NCBI RefSeq assembly: GCF_002865645.1
Contig: NW_020194549.1
Span: 248,001-312,000, forward strand
Reading direction: 5' to 3'
Origin: Hyaloscypha bicolor E
Lineage: Eukaryota; Ascomycota; Leotiomycetes; Helotiales; Hyaloscyphaceae
DNA length: 64,000 nucleotides
Shown here: positions 23,170 to 35,326 of the stretch, piece after piece
How positions within the stretch are numbered: the stretch's first letter is position 1
Layout of the letters: each line of letters begins with the position of its first letter
Made by a program: the position numbers and the translations under genes
Notes under the pieces: generated by a model
Told to the model about the DNA's origin: nothing
Seen by the model: the letters and a program-made list of their open reading frames with translations, nothing else
Database searches by the model: none

Positions 23170-25071
23170 ATGGATCAGTCTTCGTTGTCTGCGTCTGCGT
23201 CTGCGCCTAACCGATGGACACGACGCAATGGCCCATCAAATTCAACCGAGAACTCTGATCATAATGAGCTCCGAGTTCAGAGAAAAGGGGGCCTGAGTCA
23301 AGGATGTCGTCCCGGTGGTCATCCCTATGGAGCAACACACCCTCAGCCTAAGAAAAGGGGAAAACGCAGATGGTTTACTAGCAAAAAGCAACTGGGTCCT
23401 GGGTTTATAAATTCCAGAGACCCTCGTGAAACTTTGGAAGAAAGCACAAACGACAATTGTTCTAAACGCAATCACACGAATATCAACTCAGCACACACAC
23501 TAGAACCCGTTGGTCAGGTCTCCGTAGCTCTTCGACCTATCAAAACGGAGTCAGCTGTGAATGGACCGGTTGGCAGTAATTCGAAAGAGATGGAATCACC
23601 CCGTAGGTCAGATTACGAAAGGGCGGGAATCCCCGACCAAGGATCGGACCATTCGCCAGCCATAAGCACGACGCCTCCACCAAAAGTAACTGGGGCCGCA
23701 ACCAGGAATTCAGAGGCATCCTTTGAAGAACCCCCTCCCGAAAGGCCGATATTCAAAACTCTTCCGAAGGATGGCGGAATTCAGCTCTATACTTTACTCC
23801 AGAGGATCCGTCGGCTGAGTGAGATCGTCTGGGGGCTTCGCTCACAAGTACAGGAGCAGCGTGGCATCATCCGATCCAAGCAGTATGTCAAAGCGGCCGC
23901 GGATGACAAGTATATGCAGTTGGCTCGGCTGAAGGAGTCAGGGGCCGATAAAGAGATACATTTGACAAATCCTGAAGGGAAGTCCTTACAGCAGCTGTTT
24001 CAAGAGTGCGAGTGCGTACGAGCGGAGTATGGACCCCTTGAAGATGATTGCAATGCGCTTGAAGACCGGTTAGGAAGCGAAGAGTACGAACTCAGGCGAC
24101 TAGAGGAGAATTTCGTGAGGATCTGCAAATTGATTATTCCTCATGATAGTCAACCTTCTAGCCCTGATATGGTGGTTGAAGGAAGGTCTGAGAGAAGCAT
24201 GTCTGATGAAATTCAGAACTTTCATCCTCTAGTCACGGAATATCTCTCCAAATTAGGGGATGTGGATATATTTCTTGAACGACATGAGAGGCATCTGGAA
24301 GGAAAGGAAGCACTCGAAGAAGACAAAGAAACGCGTGGGAGAGTCAATCGTACCCTCTCACCCGAAGGCGAAGCATGGCTGCAAAAATCTAACGAGTTAG
24401 AGAACGAAATATTAAGGGACCTCCAACAAGCTCGAACGGAAGCTGAAGAGTTGAGAAAGCAATGTCTTGCTGCTGGGTTACTAGATGAAAATGGCGAGCC
24501 CAAAGATTTCCAAACACAAGAGAAGGAAGCTTTCGCCGAAGATGTGGATGCGAAGGGTCAGGAGTCAGAATATGTCAAGTTTCCGACTCTACTTCCAAAG
24601 CCAGGAGCCAAGGACATGAAATTCAAGGCATCTGCTCCAAGGCCTGGAGAGCAGTCAGGTGGTGCTGGGGATCATATCAATCAGTGGCTCCTACACAGCT
24701 TACGGTCCTCTCCCCTCCACGTCTATCTTCTAGCGAAAACATTTGAAGAGAAGGTCGGGAATTTTGAAGGACAGAAATGGGAATCAGATGTTCGTAACCA
24801 CTGGTACAAAGATGGGGCCATTAAGGATGCTACTGGGTATCGGATCTATTCTATTACTAGCGAAACAACGCCAGTCTATGGAAGATCGAAGTTTTCGAAG
24901 GACTCTTTGCACGAACACAAGATTGAGCCTGTATTGGGCATTACAGGGAGGAAAACTGCGCTTTCTGATACAAGTTCTAGGTCTGAGTCTGAATTCTTTG
25001 GCATAGGTGGAGACAACGAAATGGCAGTGGACGCTTTGCCCAGGAGCAAGTATGAAGGGGATAGGATATGA
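23170..25071 (+). CDS. Long coiled-coil protein, pair 3
   Basis: Intronless, 633 aa from ATG 23170. The N-terminal 200 residues are polar and basic (KKRGKRRWF near residue 61) and probably disordered. Block 1 begins near residue 221 with WGLRSQVQEQRG and KAAADDKYMQL. GPLEDDCNALEDRL lies at residue 288. HPLVTEYLSKLGDVDIFLER lies at residue 352, followed by a Glu/Lys coil. GLLDENGEPKDFQ follows, then SEYVKFPTLLPKPG. The C-terminal block near residue 503 reads INQWLLHSLRSSPLHVYLLA and ends in HWYKDG. This order is the same as in pairs 1 and 4. No enzyme motif, signal peptide or membrane segment is seen. Family unknown. Confidence 0.88.
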   Translation: MDQSSLSASASAPNRWTRRNGPSNSTENSDHNELRVQRKGGLSQGCRPGGHPYGATHPQPKKRGKRRWFTSKKQLGPGFINSRDPRETLEESTNDNCSKRNHTNINSAHTLEPVGQVSVALRPIKTESAVNGPVGSNSKEMESPRRSDYERAGIPDQGSDHSPAISTTPPPKVTGAATRNSEASFEEPPPERPIFKTLPKDGGIQLYTLLQRIRRLSEIVWGLRSQVQEQRGIIRSKQYVKAAADDKYMQLARLKESGADKEIHLTNPEGKSLQQLFQECECVRAEYGPLEDDCNALEDRLGSEEYELRRLEENFVRICKLIIPHDSQPSSPDMVVEGRSERSMSDEIQNFHPLVTEYLSKLGDVDIFLERHERHLEGKEALEEDKETRGRVNRTLSPEGEAWLQKSNELENEILRDLQQARTEAEELRKQCLAAGLLDENGEPKDFQTQEKEAFAEDVDAKGQESEYVKFPTLLPKPGAKDMKFKASAPRPGEQSGGAGDHINQWLLHSLRSSPLHVYLLAKTFEEKVGNFEGQKWESDVRNHWYKDGAIKDATGYRIYSITSETTPVYGRSKFSKDSLHEHKIEPVLGITGRKTALSDTSSRSESEFFGIGGDNEMAVDALPRSKYEGDRI

Positions 25072-26130
25072 AAATGCTTCCTGCGACAGATACTGGAGTG
25101 TCCAAAATCTCCTCGTGTGATACCGTAGCTCTTTTCTATACTGAATTTCTACGTGCAGTGAAGTCACTCTCCGATATAACGCCTCTTATTTTGGAGAGTA
25201 AACACTTTCAACAAACACCGGGGTAACTTCATGGAAAGCGTTACCATGCAGAATTACTCACTGTAATTTAAATGCCGCATGTTTTACAAATGGACTTCTC
25301 AACATCGGGAAGGCGTGGGACAAAATGGGGTCGATAGGCCGAAAGTCGGGATCCGAGCATTGGCCATGATGAAAACCCGGCTTTCTAGTACACCGAACTG
25401 AACCAATCGTGGAAAGACGTAAATAACCCCTTTGTTCCTTTTGCGCCGGATTCCCGAACAGTGTCAGCCACATCGGGCGTACGTGTTCGGATCCTCTAAC
25501 TGTCTCAGGCAACCGGCCTGGAGCTCAAACGGGATGGCGGTTTGTTGTAAAGGCAGCGGGCGGCAGGTGGGCTGACAAAAGCTTACGAAGATCTTCCTTC
25601 AGGGCTCTTCAACGCATTCACAAGGCGTAGCTCGTACCAACTGGGTGGGATGAAGCGTCAGCTGCGTGGGCGGAACCCCTGATACTAGGCTGTGTTCAAC
25701 GGTCATACCAGGCAGCCGGGGCGTGTGCAATGTCAATTCCAGGATAAGAACATTTCTTTTGGCAGGGGTGGGGAATTGGCTTGGCGTTGTGTTGATAACA
25801 ATTTTTGAGGTGAGGCGCCATGAGGTTTTGTCAAAGCGGTCACACATCTCCTCACCCTGTAGACCTCAAGAGGAGGCGAGTGTGGGGAAGAACGGAGATT
25901 GGCTTGTCTCTTACTTGACTCAAATGAAGCGAGAAGGCTTGTTCATTTGACTCAAATCATAAATTTCGAGTCAGAAAGTCTACCAATCTAATCCAAAGAG
26001 TCTATAACCGAAACGTTTCAAAGCACAGGTGCTAGTTGGCGCAATATGTTTCGTAAGCACATAATGCATGAGCCTCCGGGAAAGAGATTCGGCAGTGCGG
26101 AATCCGCACTGGTTGAAAATTGCCTAGCCT
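25072..26130. other. Intergenic, no supported gene
   Basis: Between the convergent 3' ends of the pair 3 coiled-coil gene and the transporter. Frames on both strands at 25599-25950 overlap as mirror images and have no domain. No repeat or RNA gene is evident. Confidence 0.6.
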
Positions 26131-27712
26131 TCAGGGATCATCTTTTGTGTACACCGAATTCTGGCGCCAGTGACGTCCATAACGCATCACCATCACAGGT
26201 AAAGGTATCAGCACCACACATATAGCCCCCAAAACCACAAAGCCATATCCAAGTCCAAGGGCGTCCGTCAGAGGAGGAATTGCTAGCGGGAGTAAAGTGC
26301 CTCCCAAACAACGAGCAATCAGAACAATTGTCATTGCAGAAGCAGAGTAGATCCCAAAAGCGTCTACAACGTACGACGATAAGGCTATCGAACTCATAAT
26401 CAAGACGACCCCGAGCAGAGCTACAGTCATTAAGAGGGTCTGAACAGGCCAGTGAGCGTTTGGGGCCCATCCGTAGAGTGCAACAACAGGCGGCATGAGT
26501 GCTGCTCCTGTAATCATGAATGGCAATCGATATTCAGGAATTGCAGTTCCTGTGCCAAATGACTTCCCTAGCTTGATATATATATGATCCACAAATGTGT
26601 TCGAGAGAAGGATGCCACCAGTAGCACCAATGCCTGCCAATGTTAGTTACAACTCGTGATTGGGCCTTGGATACATACTAAAACTCATGAACGACAAACC
26701 CGTCTGAGCTGGAGAAAAGCTATAGATCTCCATCAGTATTCCCGGTAAAGTAGTTGCCAAGACGTAGTATAATGTGAACATCAATCCACCATAGAAAGAC
26801 ATTATCTGAAGCACAGAAGAATCCAGCATGACAACGACAGGCCGCTTGATAGAAGTCCGCAATGCAGACCAGTACAACTCGGTGGCCGCTTCGTCTGTTT
26901 CATAAGGACATTTTATCGATTCATCTTGAGTCTCCTTCCGCAATCGTGCGGCTCTCTGCTTCAAGATGGAGACTTTGTATGTTTCGCGGAGGAGTGTGAT
27001 GAAAAGGATCTCTGAGACGATCGCCAGAGCTGCGCTCATCCAAAGAATCTTTCGCCAGCCAAGGGACTCCGCAATGAGACCGCTGATTGCCGGCCCAACA
27101 GCACCTCCCAAAAGGGGAGCCAGCATGATCAAAGACATTCCGGATCCTCGAGATTCCGATGGAAACATGTCGCCGATGATGGCTGGGTTGAGAACGTTTG
27201 AGGCCACAGCAAATCCGGTCAAGAAGCGACTGAAGACAAGAAGACCTGTCGTCGGACTTGATGCCGTAAGGACGACACCAAGGATAAAAATGATGTTTGC
27301 CACATTGAATGTCGGGTACCGCCCGTAAATCTCGGAAAGAGGGGCAATGAGCAAGGGACCACAAGCTTCCCCGAGTTCCCAAACAGTGACGAGTAGTATA
27401 CTGGCCGATTTGCTCTGCCTCCCCTCGAGATCGAAAATGATTCGCTCTGCAACTGGGACAATACCTATGCACGTGAAGGTCCTGTGATTAGTGTCAGCGA
27501 TTTGCGGCATTCGAGGGACTAGATCACTCTGATTCAACGTACACTGTAAAAGACAGCAAGGCAAGTAAACAGACAACACCCATCTTGTACCCCTTTGGCC
27601 ATTCTAAGGGGTTGTCTGGATCTCCCTTCGGATCAAAATTGACCAGTGGATTTGGAGTAGTGGCATATTGGGGCTCGTTGAGCTGCCCCAGCAAAGGCTG
27701 AGACTCGTCCAT
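26131..27712 (-). CDS. MFS transporter, DHA1 (drug:H+ antiporter) type
   Basis: Three exons on the minus strand: 27712-27543, 27481-26679 and 26633-26131, giving 491 aa, normal for the 12-helix DHA1 family. Introns are 61 bp and 45 bp with GTACGT and GTATGT donors and CACAG/GGCAG acceptors. The cytosolic N-terminus has DPDNPLEWPKGYKMGVV, the usual entry to helix 1. Between helices 2 and 3 lies PLSEIYGRYP (MFS motif A region), then FSRFLTGFAVASN, DMFPSESRGSGM and ESLGWRKILWMSA. A central charged loop (KQRAARLRKETQDE) separates the two halves. Likely a plasma-membrane exporter of drugs, toxins or metabolites. The substrate cannot be told from sequence. It is the only non-pair gene between pairs 3 and 4. 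Confidence 0.92.
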
Positions 27713-29216
27713 TTCAATAATTGAGGATGATTAGATCAAAAAGAATTATTACAAGATAAATTCACTGAGCGAAATTAACTGCGGAACTTGGTGCAACTGG
27801 ACTCGGTATGCATTGAGGTGAAGTAGGACAAGAGTGGGACGTTGAAGTCGTTAGCCTATGATAGGGAATTAGCAATTCCGGATGACTAATTGCTTATCTT
27901 CTTGGCGCGCCCTTCCCCTTTTATGTGCAGGTCGGGTTACTCCTTTGGAGTATTGAAACCTAAAACTTAGTTTCCAAAATAACTTACGTGTTAAAACTAG
28001 GTCTTGTAGCCTTGCTAGCAAGCTCGGCTCGAGACTATTTTGAAAAGGGGAAAATGCAACTTCCCGGGAATCTCGCTAAAGTCAAGGGCACAAATTCTTC
28101 AGGCCCCTTGAATTTGGAGATGAAGGCGGAATTTGACCAAAGGCTATAGAAGTTGAAAGGCGAATGACTACCAGGGATGAATGTAGCCTAGCATTGTATG
28201 AGGTACATATTGGGAAGACTCATCCCACTCTGTGTTAATTGTCCGAAGCATAGAGACCAATGAGATCAATTTCAATACAAGAGAATGCGCGATCACTCTA
28301 TAGGTGGATATGATACCTGCTTTGATTTAATCCCTAAACCTGCCTTCCGATTTCCTCGAGAAGAGCGCTCGAGGCGGACACCTCTCATGCTAAGCGAGTC
28401 AAAACCCCATATGCACGATGCATTACATCACTGGACAGCCATGCAGCCCACATGCAGCCCCACACAACCACATCCCGATATGTTACGATCGCTGCCCATT
28501 AGGCATGAATCAGCTTTAAGTGGTGGTCAAAACCACAAGCTATCGATTTCCGCCTCCTTCGCTTTTAAGTACTCCTTCGGAAAGCTGCTTCACTGGACTT
28601 GGGCTTTGTGGTATCCCACATCTGAGGCTGACGGAAGCTGGACAATGAATGGCTTCTGAAAGTCTCGAGGCTTATTGAAGCCTAAAAGCGGCAGTTGGGC
28701 CTCCTTGCATGTTGCGGCGGAGCTTCAAAATGTGAGGCGAGGGGCTGAGATGGTAGGTGATTGAATGTAAGCATGAAAAGTGCCTCGATGATATATTTCT
28801 GCCTATAAATTCACCGATAGAGGCCAAATATATAGGAAATAGACCGTAATTCGTAGCTCCCCACGCAGCAATAACACACCAAGGTTAACCACCATAATGT
28901 CCTGAAGCTAGGAAAGAAATGGGCTGGGGTACCAAGCCGTGATGGCAACTGTTGATGCTGTGGGTGCATTAAGCACCCCGGTGATCTTAGTCACATGACT
29001 AGAGCAATGCTCTTAAAGCTGTTGGTACCCGGGGGTGGAGAAGGAAAATCGTGAATCGTAAGCATGGCCTAGAAGGCAATAGCGACCGCTGGAAGTAATT
29101 CCGCGTGGCTAATGTGAGAACTAGCCCAAAATAGGCAGTTGTCAACGTATTAATTCGGTGTGGCGTTCATTTGAACGCACAACATTGAGTGAAGGAAATT
29201 CGTTTGATGCTTCCGT
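27713..29216. other. Intergenic, no supported gene
   Basis: Holds the transporter promoter at its left end. A 124-codon plus frame at 28285-28659 has no recognised domain or splice context. No repeat or RNA gene is seen. Confidence 0.55.
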
Positions 29217-31192
29217 TCAATTCGGTCCGTAAATGTCTTCTTCATAATCCTGATCGTGGTATCTTCTCCCAGAAGATGAGTCCTGTTGTCCCGGCGGAGG
29301 CATTTGCGGATTGGAGTTGTAGGAGATTCCGTATGGCTGGTTTGCTGGCGGAGAGTACATGGTCGCTGCAGAATAGGAAGACCCATATTGTTGGGCGCCG
29401 GTCGCTGCAGGATAAGACTCATATTGTTGAGTACTACTTGCGTTCCACGCTGTTGAAACTGACCCTGCCGGTATGGGCATCGCATTTGGATAGTCCGGGT
29501 CAATTTGCTGCGCGTAACTGGTGGCTCGTTCGGGAGTATCAGGGCGGTACTTGTGCTGGCTAGGACCAAGCGGGGGGTGTGCGTCGTTGAAAGCGCGAAT
29601 AACTTCCTGTTCGTAGTTTTTCGCAACTCGGCCGATGAAGAGAACCTTGACATTGTGCTCCACCGTGTATATCTTGGCGTAATTCAGTCTAGATAATGGA
29701 TCGAGTTTCTGAGACTGATCTTTGAGGTCGATTCTGATTGGCTTGTTGGCCATAAGGCCCTTCTCAAGTTCGAGGAGATACGGCCCTGCCTTTCTGGAAG
29801 AGAAGACAACGGCGTGGTCCTCAGAATGGACACCTTTCTTTAGTACTCCTTGCTGGCCGTAGGTCAAAATGGGACTTCGTTTCATGTAAGCATTCACCAG
29901 AAAATCACCACACACTATTACTTAAGCAGGGCTGGAGCTTACATGCATATTGAATGCCCTTTTTTCGGTTGGGCAACTAAGAAACGTCGAATCTTGTGAA
30001 AGGCTTTCTCTCCGTATTTCACCGGCGACGTAATTTCTGTTCCACCGGCACCCATGGGTTCAGACCAGAGAACCTTAAAAACCTATCCACAATTACTTTT
30101 GCATGTCAAAAGAGCAGCTGTGATACTAACCTTTCCAAATTCAAATTCGCTTGACCTGTGAACCGTGAACCCTGTCAATTGTCAGTAACTTTAAGTGGAA
30201 TTCGAACCAGGGAGAAGTACTAGAGTCTAATTCATCATGCTTCCGGTTTGGGTCTTTCGTATATACATTTCTCTCCTGTGTTTGCGGCCGATAGGAAGAA
30301 CTTTGTGATCCATAAATTGGTGTTTGCGTTGTGTGAGGCGCCTGATACTGCTGGCCATATGGACTGTAACCCTGAGCGCTGGCAGGTTGAGGAGTTTGAT
30401 ACCCCGAATCGTAGCTTTGAGCCGGTTCTGCTTGTGAAGTTGGGAATTGAAATTGCTGGATTGGAACTCTCTGCGACTGGGAATCCCCATAATCAACATA
30501 ATGGTCTGGAGCAGATCCAGTTGCGTGGGAGTCCGCATAGTCCTCTGAGGCATAACTTTGATGGTCTGCGAACGTTATGGTTAGCAAATCAATCAAGCTG
30601 CAGAAGGATAGAAAAGAGCAAAGATGTCTCCGTACCCCGACCGGTTTCTCCCCTTTTATCTTTGGTCCTCCTGTCGTGGCTATAGCGGCCATCTGAGTGC
30701 GCGGAGCTTTTCCCACTCCGTTTCTCGTCACGACCATAATAACTCTCTTGGTAGGGCGGGTCAATCGTTGCGCTGGCCATCCCTTGGGTAATACCAGAAA
30801 CACCACTGTCAATACAATAGTTTTCAGATGGGTCGGCTTGTTGCTCCTCATCATGCGGGCTCTGCTCTTCGATTCTGTCCAAGGTCCCGTGAGGATCCAC
30901 GCCACGGGGAGTCCATGGCGTAGGTTCCACTTCTTGGCCAAAATGCCCTTGAGGCTCGGTCGAGGGTAGTTCGGCATATTCCCATTCCCATTTGCCTACG
31001 TGATACACAGATCAATGATTGGTTAGGCGTGGGGGGGCTAAATCACCCACCTTCAGAAACCTCGCGGTATCGGGCGTCGCGAGAATATTCTTTACTCCAC
31101 TCCCAGTTACTCCAGCGAGTAGGGTAGTGATCATCGCGACTCGACTCGCGACTCGACTCGCGACGCGACGACTGTTTGCGTCTGGAGGACAT
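29217..31192 (-). CDS. DUF6590 protein, pair 4
   Basis: Six exons on the minus strand: 31192-31051, 30995-30636, 30565-30221, 30171-30131, 30082-29943 and 29874-29217, giving 561 aa. The N-terminus MSSRRKQSSRRESSRES contains a 12-bp tandem repeat coding RESS. The aromatic motif TRWSNWEWSKE follows, then GKWEWEYAE. The DUF6590 domain covers about residues 283-435: FTVHRSSEFEFGKVFKVLW, HKIRRFLVAQPKKGHSICI, PILTYGQQG, SRLNYAKIYTVEHNVKVLFI. The tail is Tyr/Ser/Pro/Gln-rich and ends DYEEDIYGPN. The 41-nt fourth exon and its flanking phases are identical in length and position to the 41-nt exon of pair 1, supporting the models of both. Divergent partner at 31786. Confidence 0.89.
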
Positions 31193-31785
31193 CGCCTCGT
31201 TCTGCAGAAAAGGAAGCTGGCGACGAAGAAGAAGGGTAGAGTCTGCGTATGGCCATGGCTCGCTGTTTTATTCGCGGCGGACGAGTGGTCATTTTTGCGG
31301 CTCCAAAGCGGTTGTATGGGGTATGTCCACGAGCCAGCACACCTCTTCAGCAGCGCTCATGTACTGAAGATAGATGTGTTCAGTTGCATGACGTCCTTAG
31401 AGGCGATTGGGAAGAAACACGGGCCCGTAGCGGATGTATGCAGCAGGTGAGACCGGCACCCTAGCTCATATTGTGGGATCATGCAGTGGCTTGCAAGCCA
31501 CCTGGCTGCTTTTAAAGGTTACCCGCCAACTGGCAATGCCATGAATGATAATTAGGCGTCCTGCACAAAAGACCTGTCCACCAGTGCCTTTGCCCCCAGC
31601 CCTACCTTGGAGAGTTTGGAAGGCTAGTGAGGCTCAGTCGCAGACACTCTTTTGCGCCCAAAATCTGGCGATAATCACGACCTCATTTTGTCACGCACTC
31701 TCCACACCTCGCCGACACGTCAAACTCATGAACCCTACCCCTGAATCAGGGGCTTCCCTGCTTCATTTGTCCAACATAACTGCAT
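31193..31785. promoter_or_regulatory. Shared upstream region of pair 4
   Basis: 593 bp between divergent start codons. Short plus frames over 31019-31450 are mirrors of the first DUF6590 exon or unsupported. No motif is clear by eye. Confidence 0.58.
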
Positions 31786-33816
31786 ATGACAACGATAGCC
31801 ACCAGGTGTATGGAGGAGAGGTCGACCGAGCACCGCGACAGCACCGAACAGCCTCGGCCAGGCACAGGTCCTCTCGCCCTTCAATTTCATTTATCAGACC
31901 CTAAGTGGATTCACCGAAAGCTGTCACCCTCTCCAGTGATCGATGTAATCCCGGAGAATGAGATATATGAAGAGTATGGCCAGCCAAGGGGGGGGGTCGC
32001 CAAGCTTCGCTCTGGTCGGAACAGAGAGCTTGGCCACATGCTTGGCTCGACGACCTCGTTAGAATTGGAGAACGAAAAGACACTCTTGTCTATTTTTGCA
32101 AACGGAAGTCCTTACGGTACCCCAGACAAATTGCATGAACACACTCCCCGACCACGTGAGGGGAATCCGTTAGTGCAGCATAATTTGGCCGAATCACAAC
32201 CCTCGAAGAATATCCTTAGCGTCGAGCCATCCGCCCGTTCAAGACGTCCCTCCACCTCCGAAGTTCTCGCCATGAGCCACTCATCCTCCAATTCTGAATT
32301 ACGACCTCCACCAGGGCGTCCCCCGGATCCAGGTCCTGGTCCCAGTCGTGGACCTCCATCCCAAGACCTCCAACTCGATGAAGGCCACGGCGCTGGGCAT
32401 CCCCAGTTACGACCGAATTTGTTCCGTGAACTTGATCAGAGCTCTTCATCTGGGAAATTGTTCTCTGTTCAAAATACCCAAACAGTTCACTTGCGCTCCC
32501 GGAGCCACCAACCTCAACGCAAAGAGTCAAGAGACAACATTCTGGAAAAGATCAGGGTACTCAGAGCTGAGGTCTGGGGCTTACGATCGAACATATCCGA
32601 GAAGCGAAATGTCCTACGAGACAAGGAACATGCAAAATCCGTTGCTGATGACAATTTCATGAAATTCATCAGGACCCATGGGTTTGCCAAACTGAGTCGA
32701 AAAGACAGGTCGCACGAACAGGAAATTCTCGCAAAACTTTTCGAGGAGTGTGAAGCGCTTAGGAACGATTACGGACCTCTAGAAGACGACTGCAATCTTC
32801 TCGAAAACGTTCTCAATAACCGAGAATATGAGATGCAGAAACTGGAGGCGGCTTTGGAGGAGCGTTGGAACGAAGCGCCGCCAAGCCAGCAAGTAATCAC
32901 GTCTCCACAGCATTCACCTGCCCCATCGAACCACAGCGGATCCGAGCTCAGTCAAGCATTCCACCCCTTAGTTAATGCGTATCTTTCAAAAATCGGCGAT
33001 GTCGAAATCTTCCGCGAGCGGTTAGAATGGCATTCTGAAGAGAAGCTCACTCTTTTAGAAGAGAAAGAAACAAAAGAGCATGTGAACTTGAAACTAGCGG
33101 AAGCAGATCAGAAGTGGCTTGACAGCTATGCCGAAGCGGAAATCGCCTTAATAAAACAGTTCGAAGAGGCACAAGAAAAAGCGGAGCACCTACGAATGCA
33201 GTGCTACTCTCTCGGTCTCGTGAACGAAGACGGCGAACCTCTCGACTTCGAGAGACAAGAACGCCAAACCTTCATAGAGGATGATGTAGACGCCGGAACT
33301 GAAAAATCCGACTTTGTGAAATTTCCTCGACTGCTGCAAAATCCGGGTAATAAAGAAGCCCAACTTCCCGACCCAATTATCCCACAGGCAGACAATGACA
33401 AAGAGAACATACACGAAACACAAGACCCCAACGACCGAATCAACGATTGGCTGCTGAAAACACTCCGCTCCTCACCACTAGACGTGAATCTCCTGGTCCG
33501 TACGTTCGAGTCCTTAGTCGGACACATCATCGAAAGCGAGAGATGGCAGTTCGACGTCCTTCAAGTCTGGTACAATGACGGCTCTAAAGAAATGGCGACG
33601 CACTATTCAAGATCGTTATCTGAAGTCGTGACGCATTCCAGGCAGAAAAGGGCAGAACAGACGAGCTTATCTGGGAGGCATTCGATCGGTATTCTGGTCC
33701 GCAGCTCGATGCTCCGTCCACCTAATATCGCAGAGGAAAAAGCATTTAAAGTCAATGATTATGGACTTCTACTGCCATCATCGACTGTGAAGGAAAGTGG
33801 CGGGAAGAGTGTCTGA
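31786..33816 (+). CDS. Long coiled-coil protein, pair 4
   Basis: Intronless, 676 aa from ATG 31786, the longest of the five. A second ATG nine codons in (MEERSTEHRD) is an alternative start. The first 245 residues are Pro/Ser-rich, with a Pro/Gly run (RPPPGRPPDPGPGPSRGPP region) near residue 180. Block 1 at residue 264 reads WGLRSNISEKRNVLRDKE and KSVADDNFMKF. GPLEDDCNLLENVL lies at residue 330. HPLVNAYLSKIGDVEIFRER lies at residue 393, then a Glu/Lys/Leu heptad region. LGLVNEDGEPLDFERQE and SDFVKFPRLLQNPG follow. DRINDWLLKTLRSSPLDVNL begins near residue 550 and ends in QVWYNDGS. Closest in block spacing to pair 3. No known domain. Confidence 0.88.
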   Translation: MTTIATRCMEERSTEHRDSTEQPRPGTGPLALQFHLSDPKWIHRKLSPSPVIDVIPENEIYEEYGQPRGGVAKLRSGRNRELGHMLGSTTSLELENEKTLLSIFANGSPYGTPDKLHEHTPRPREGNPLVQHNLAESQPSKNILSVEPSARSRRPSTSEVLAMSHSSSNSELRPPPGRPPDPGPGPSRGPPSQDLQLDEGHGAGHPQLRPNLFRELDQSSSSGKLFSVQNTQTVHLRSRSHQPQRKESRDNILEKIRVLRAEVWGLRSNISEKRNVLRDKEHAKSVADDNFMKFIRTHGFAKLSRKDRSHEQEILAKLFEECEALRNDYGPLEDDCNLLENVLNNREYEMQKLEAALEERWNEAPPSQQVITSPQHSPAPSNHSGSELSQAFHPLVNAYLSKIGDVEIFRERLEWHSEEKLTLLEEKETKEHVNLKLAEADQKWLDSYAEAEIALIKQFEEAQEKAEHLRMQCYSLGLVNEDGEPLDFERQERQTFIEDDVDAGTEKSDFVKFPRLLQNPGNKEAQLPDPIIPQADNDKENIHETQDPNDRINDWLLKTLRSSPLDVNLLVRTFESLVGHIIESERWQFDVLQVWYNDGSKEMATHYSRSLSEVVTHSRQKRAEQTSLSGRHSIGILVRSSMLRPPNIAEEKAFKVNDYGLLLPSSTVKESGGKSV

Positions 33817-35326
33817 TCAGATTGAATTTTTATTTGTCAAGAAGGCGCCTATGCGTGCGTTCGATTCACTTTGCGATCAATGTCGCGTTTTTAATAGCCT
33901 CACTATATTTTTCTGTACATGTTCTGGCAGCATAGCAGTGGCAAAGGGCATTTTAGTGGCATCCGCAGTTCATAGAGTCCTTGAAGGGCAATCTGTAATT
34001 TTCTGAAAGATACGGGGGCTTTCCTTCTACGAGCGTATTGATACCCTTGATTTTTGCTTTGTGATATTTGGTTGAACCTTTCGCTTTTCCTACTGTATTT
34101 AGATACTGTTCCGTCAAGCGTAGGGGTTAGGGTCACTAACCTTGCAATGTGTCAATATTGTTTTCACTAGGATGGGATGGCGTTCATTGGCGTTCATTGG
34201 CGCTCGATGCTAAGCAATGCCTTGTTAGATCGAAGATATGTTCTCTGCCTTGGCTGCCAGGTAAACACAGGACTGTTGGCTAGGACGCGTTTGACAATAA
34301 AACAGGCAATTTATTGATTTTCGGGCGCTATTCGCCTCACGCTGCAAAGTCAAGTTCACCGCCACATGGCAACTTCCAACATATAGGCAGACGAGCATGC
34401 GCATTTCGATCGCTACTCCAGGAAACAAGGCTACCCGCCCCCCTTACCAGTCAAAATCCCGAACTGACTGGCGTCAGCTCTCGTGCCTGGAAATGAGCTT
34501 TAGGACTTCGGCTGTGATTGGTATTGTGTGAGTCAAGCCCAGCGCGTATTGAGTCAAAATGCACACATTCGGAACACTTTCAGCTGATCTCTTTTGGTCA
34601 AGAATGTGCGAGAAGTTGGTGCGTTTTGCGGAGGTAAAGCAGCATGCATATAGGGTTTAGCCCTGACGGTATCTGAGCACCTTGTTCCAAAGTGAGGCTT
34701 GTGGAACGGTCTGCCGTGCCGTTCTGTTGGAATGCCCGAGTTGTGCTTTGCGTAGTGGCTGCAGGTCGCTTGCGGCTGGAACGCCACCAACTGCTTGAGC
34801 GGCATTCGGGGGGTTTGGAAGCCAGAATAGGGGCAATGTTTCAACCATGTCACAACACAAGAAAGTTGTGTTTAATTTTGACTCGGGAAATGGGCTTATG
34901 ACTTCCTTGGTTGTAATAGAAGTATGGTTCAGTGGGTTGAGCAGTCGAAATGGTGTGCTGACCTTCTAAATATCTATCACTTAAGTCAACTGTCTTTCTA
35001 CGGGATTCAGGTGAGACCGGCAGACTGCGAAAGACAATGCCATTCGGTACATCACACCGGTGTTGCAGCGGACGTGAGATCCCGGACGTTCTCTCAGGTT
35101 CCGGCGGTGACAGGGTGCCCGGACTTTCCATAGTTGGAACTCTTCATACAAAAGCTGTTTTCATTTGCCAAAGCGACGGTATGCCTGGTGGTGTCTATGT
35201 TGTTTGAATTGGACGCCTGGCCCTGCGTATTATAGTAGTGATCGTAGATGTTGTATAAGAAAGCTGGTTCATTTCTGCCCTTGGCATATTTTGCTATATC
35301 AAATCTTAGAACGTAAGTGAGCTCTA
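33817..35326. other. Intergenic, no supported gene
   Basis: Between the pair 4 coiled-coil gene and the nested transposon. Short frames (for example 34554-34901 on both strands) mirror each other and lack domains. A short tandem run of GGCGTTCATT lies near 34180. Confidence 0.55.

Noticed and set aside
22767..23210. 147-codon plus frame upstream of the pair 3 coiled-coil gene
   Set aside because: No domain, other frame than the partner, and its position in the divergent promoter argues for chance.
28285..28659. 124-codon plus frame between transporter and pair 4
   Set aside because: No recognised domain, no neighbours in register, composition not clearly coding.
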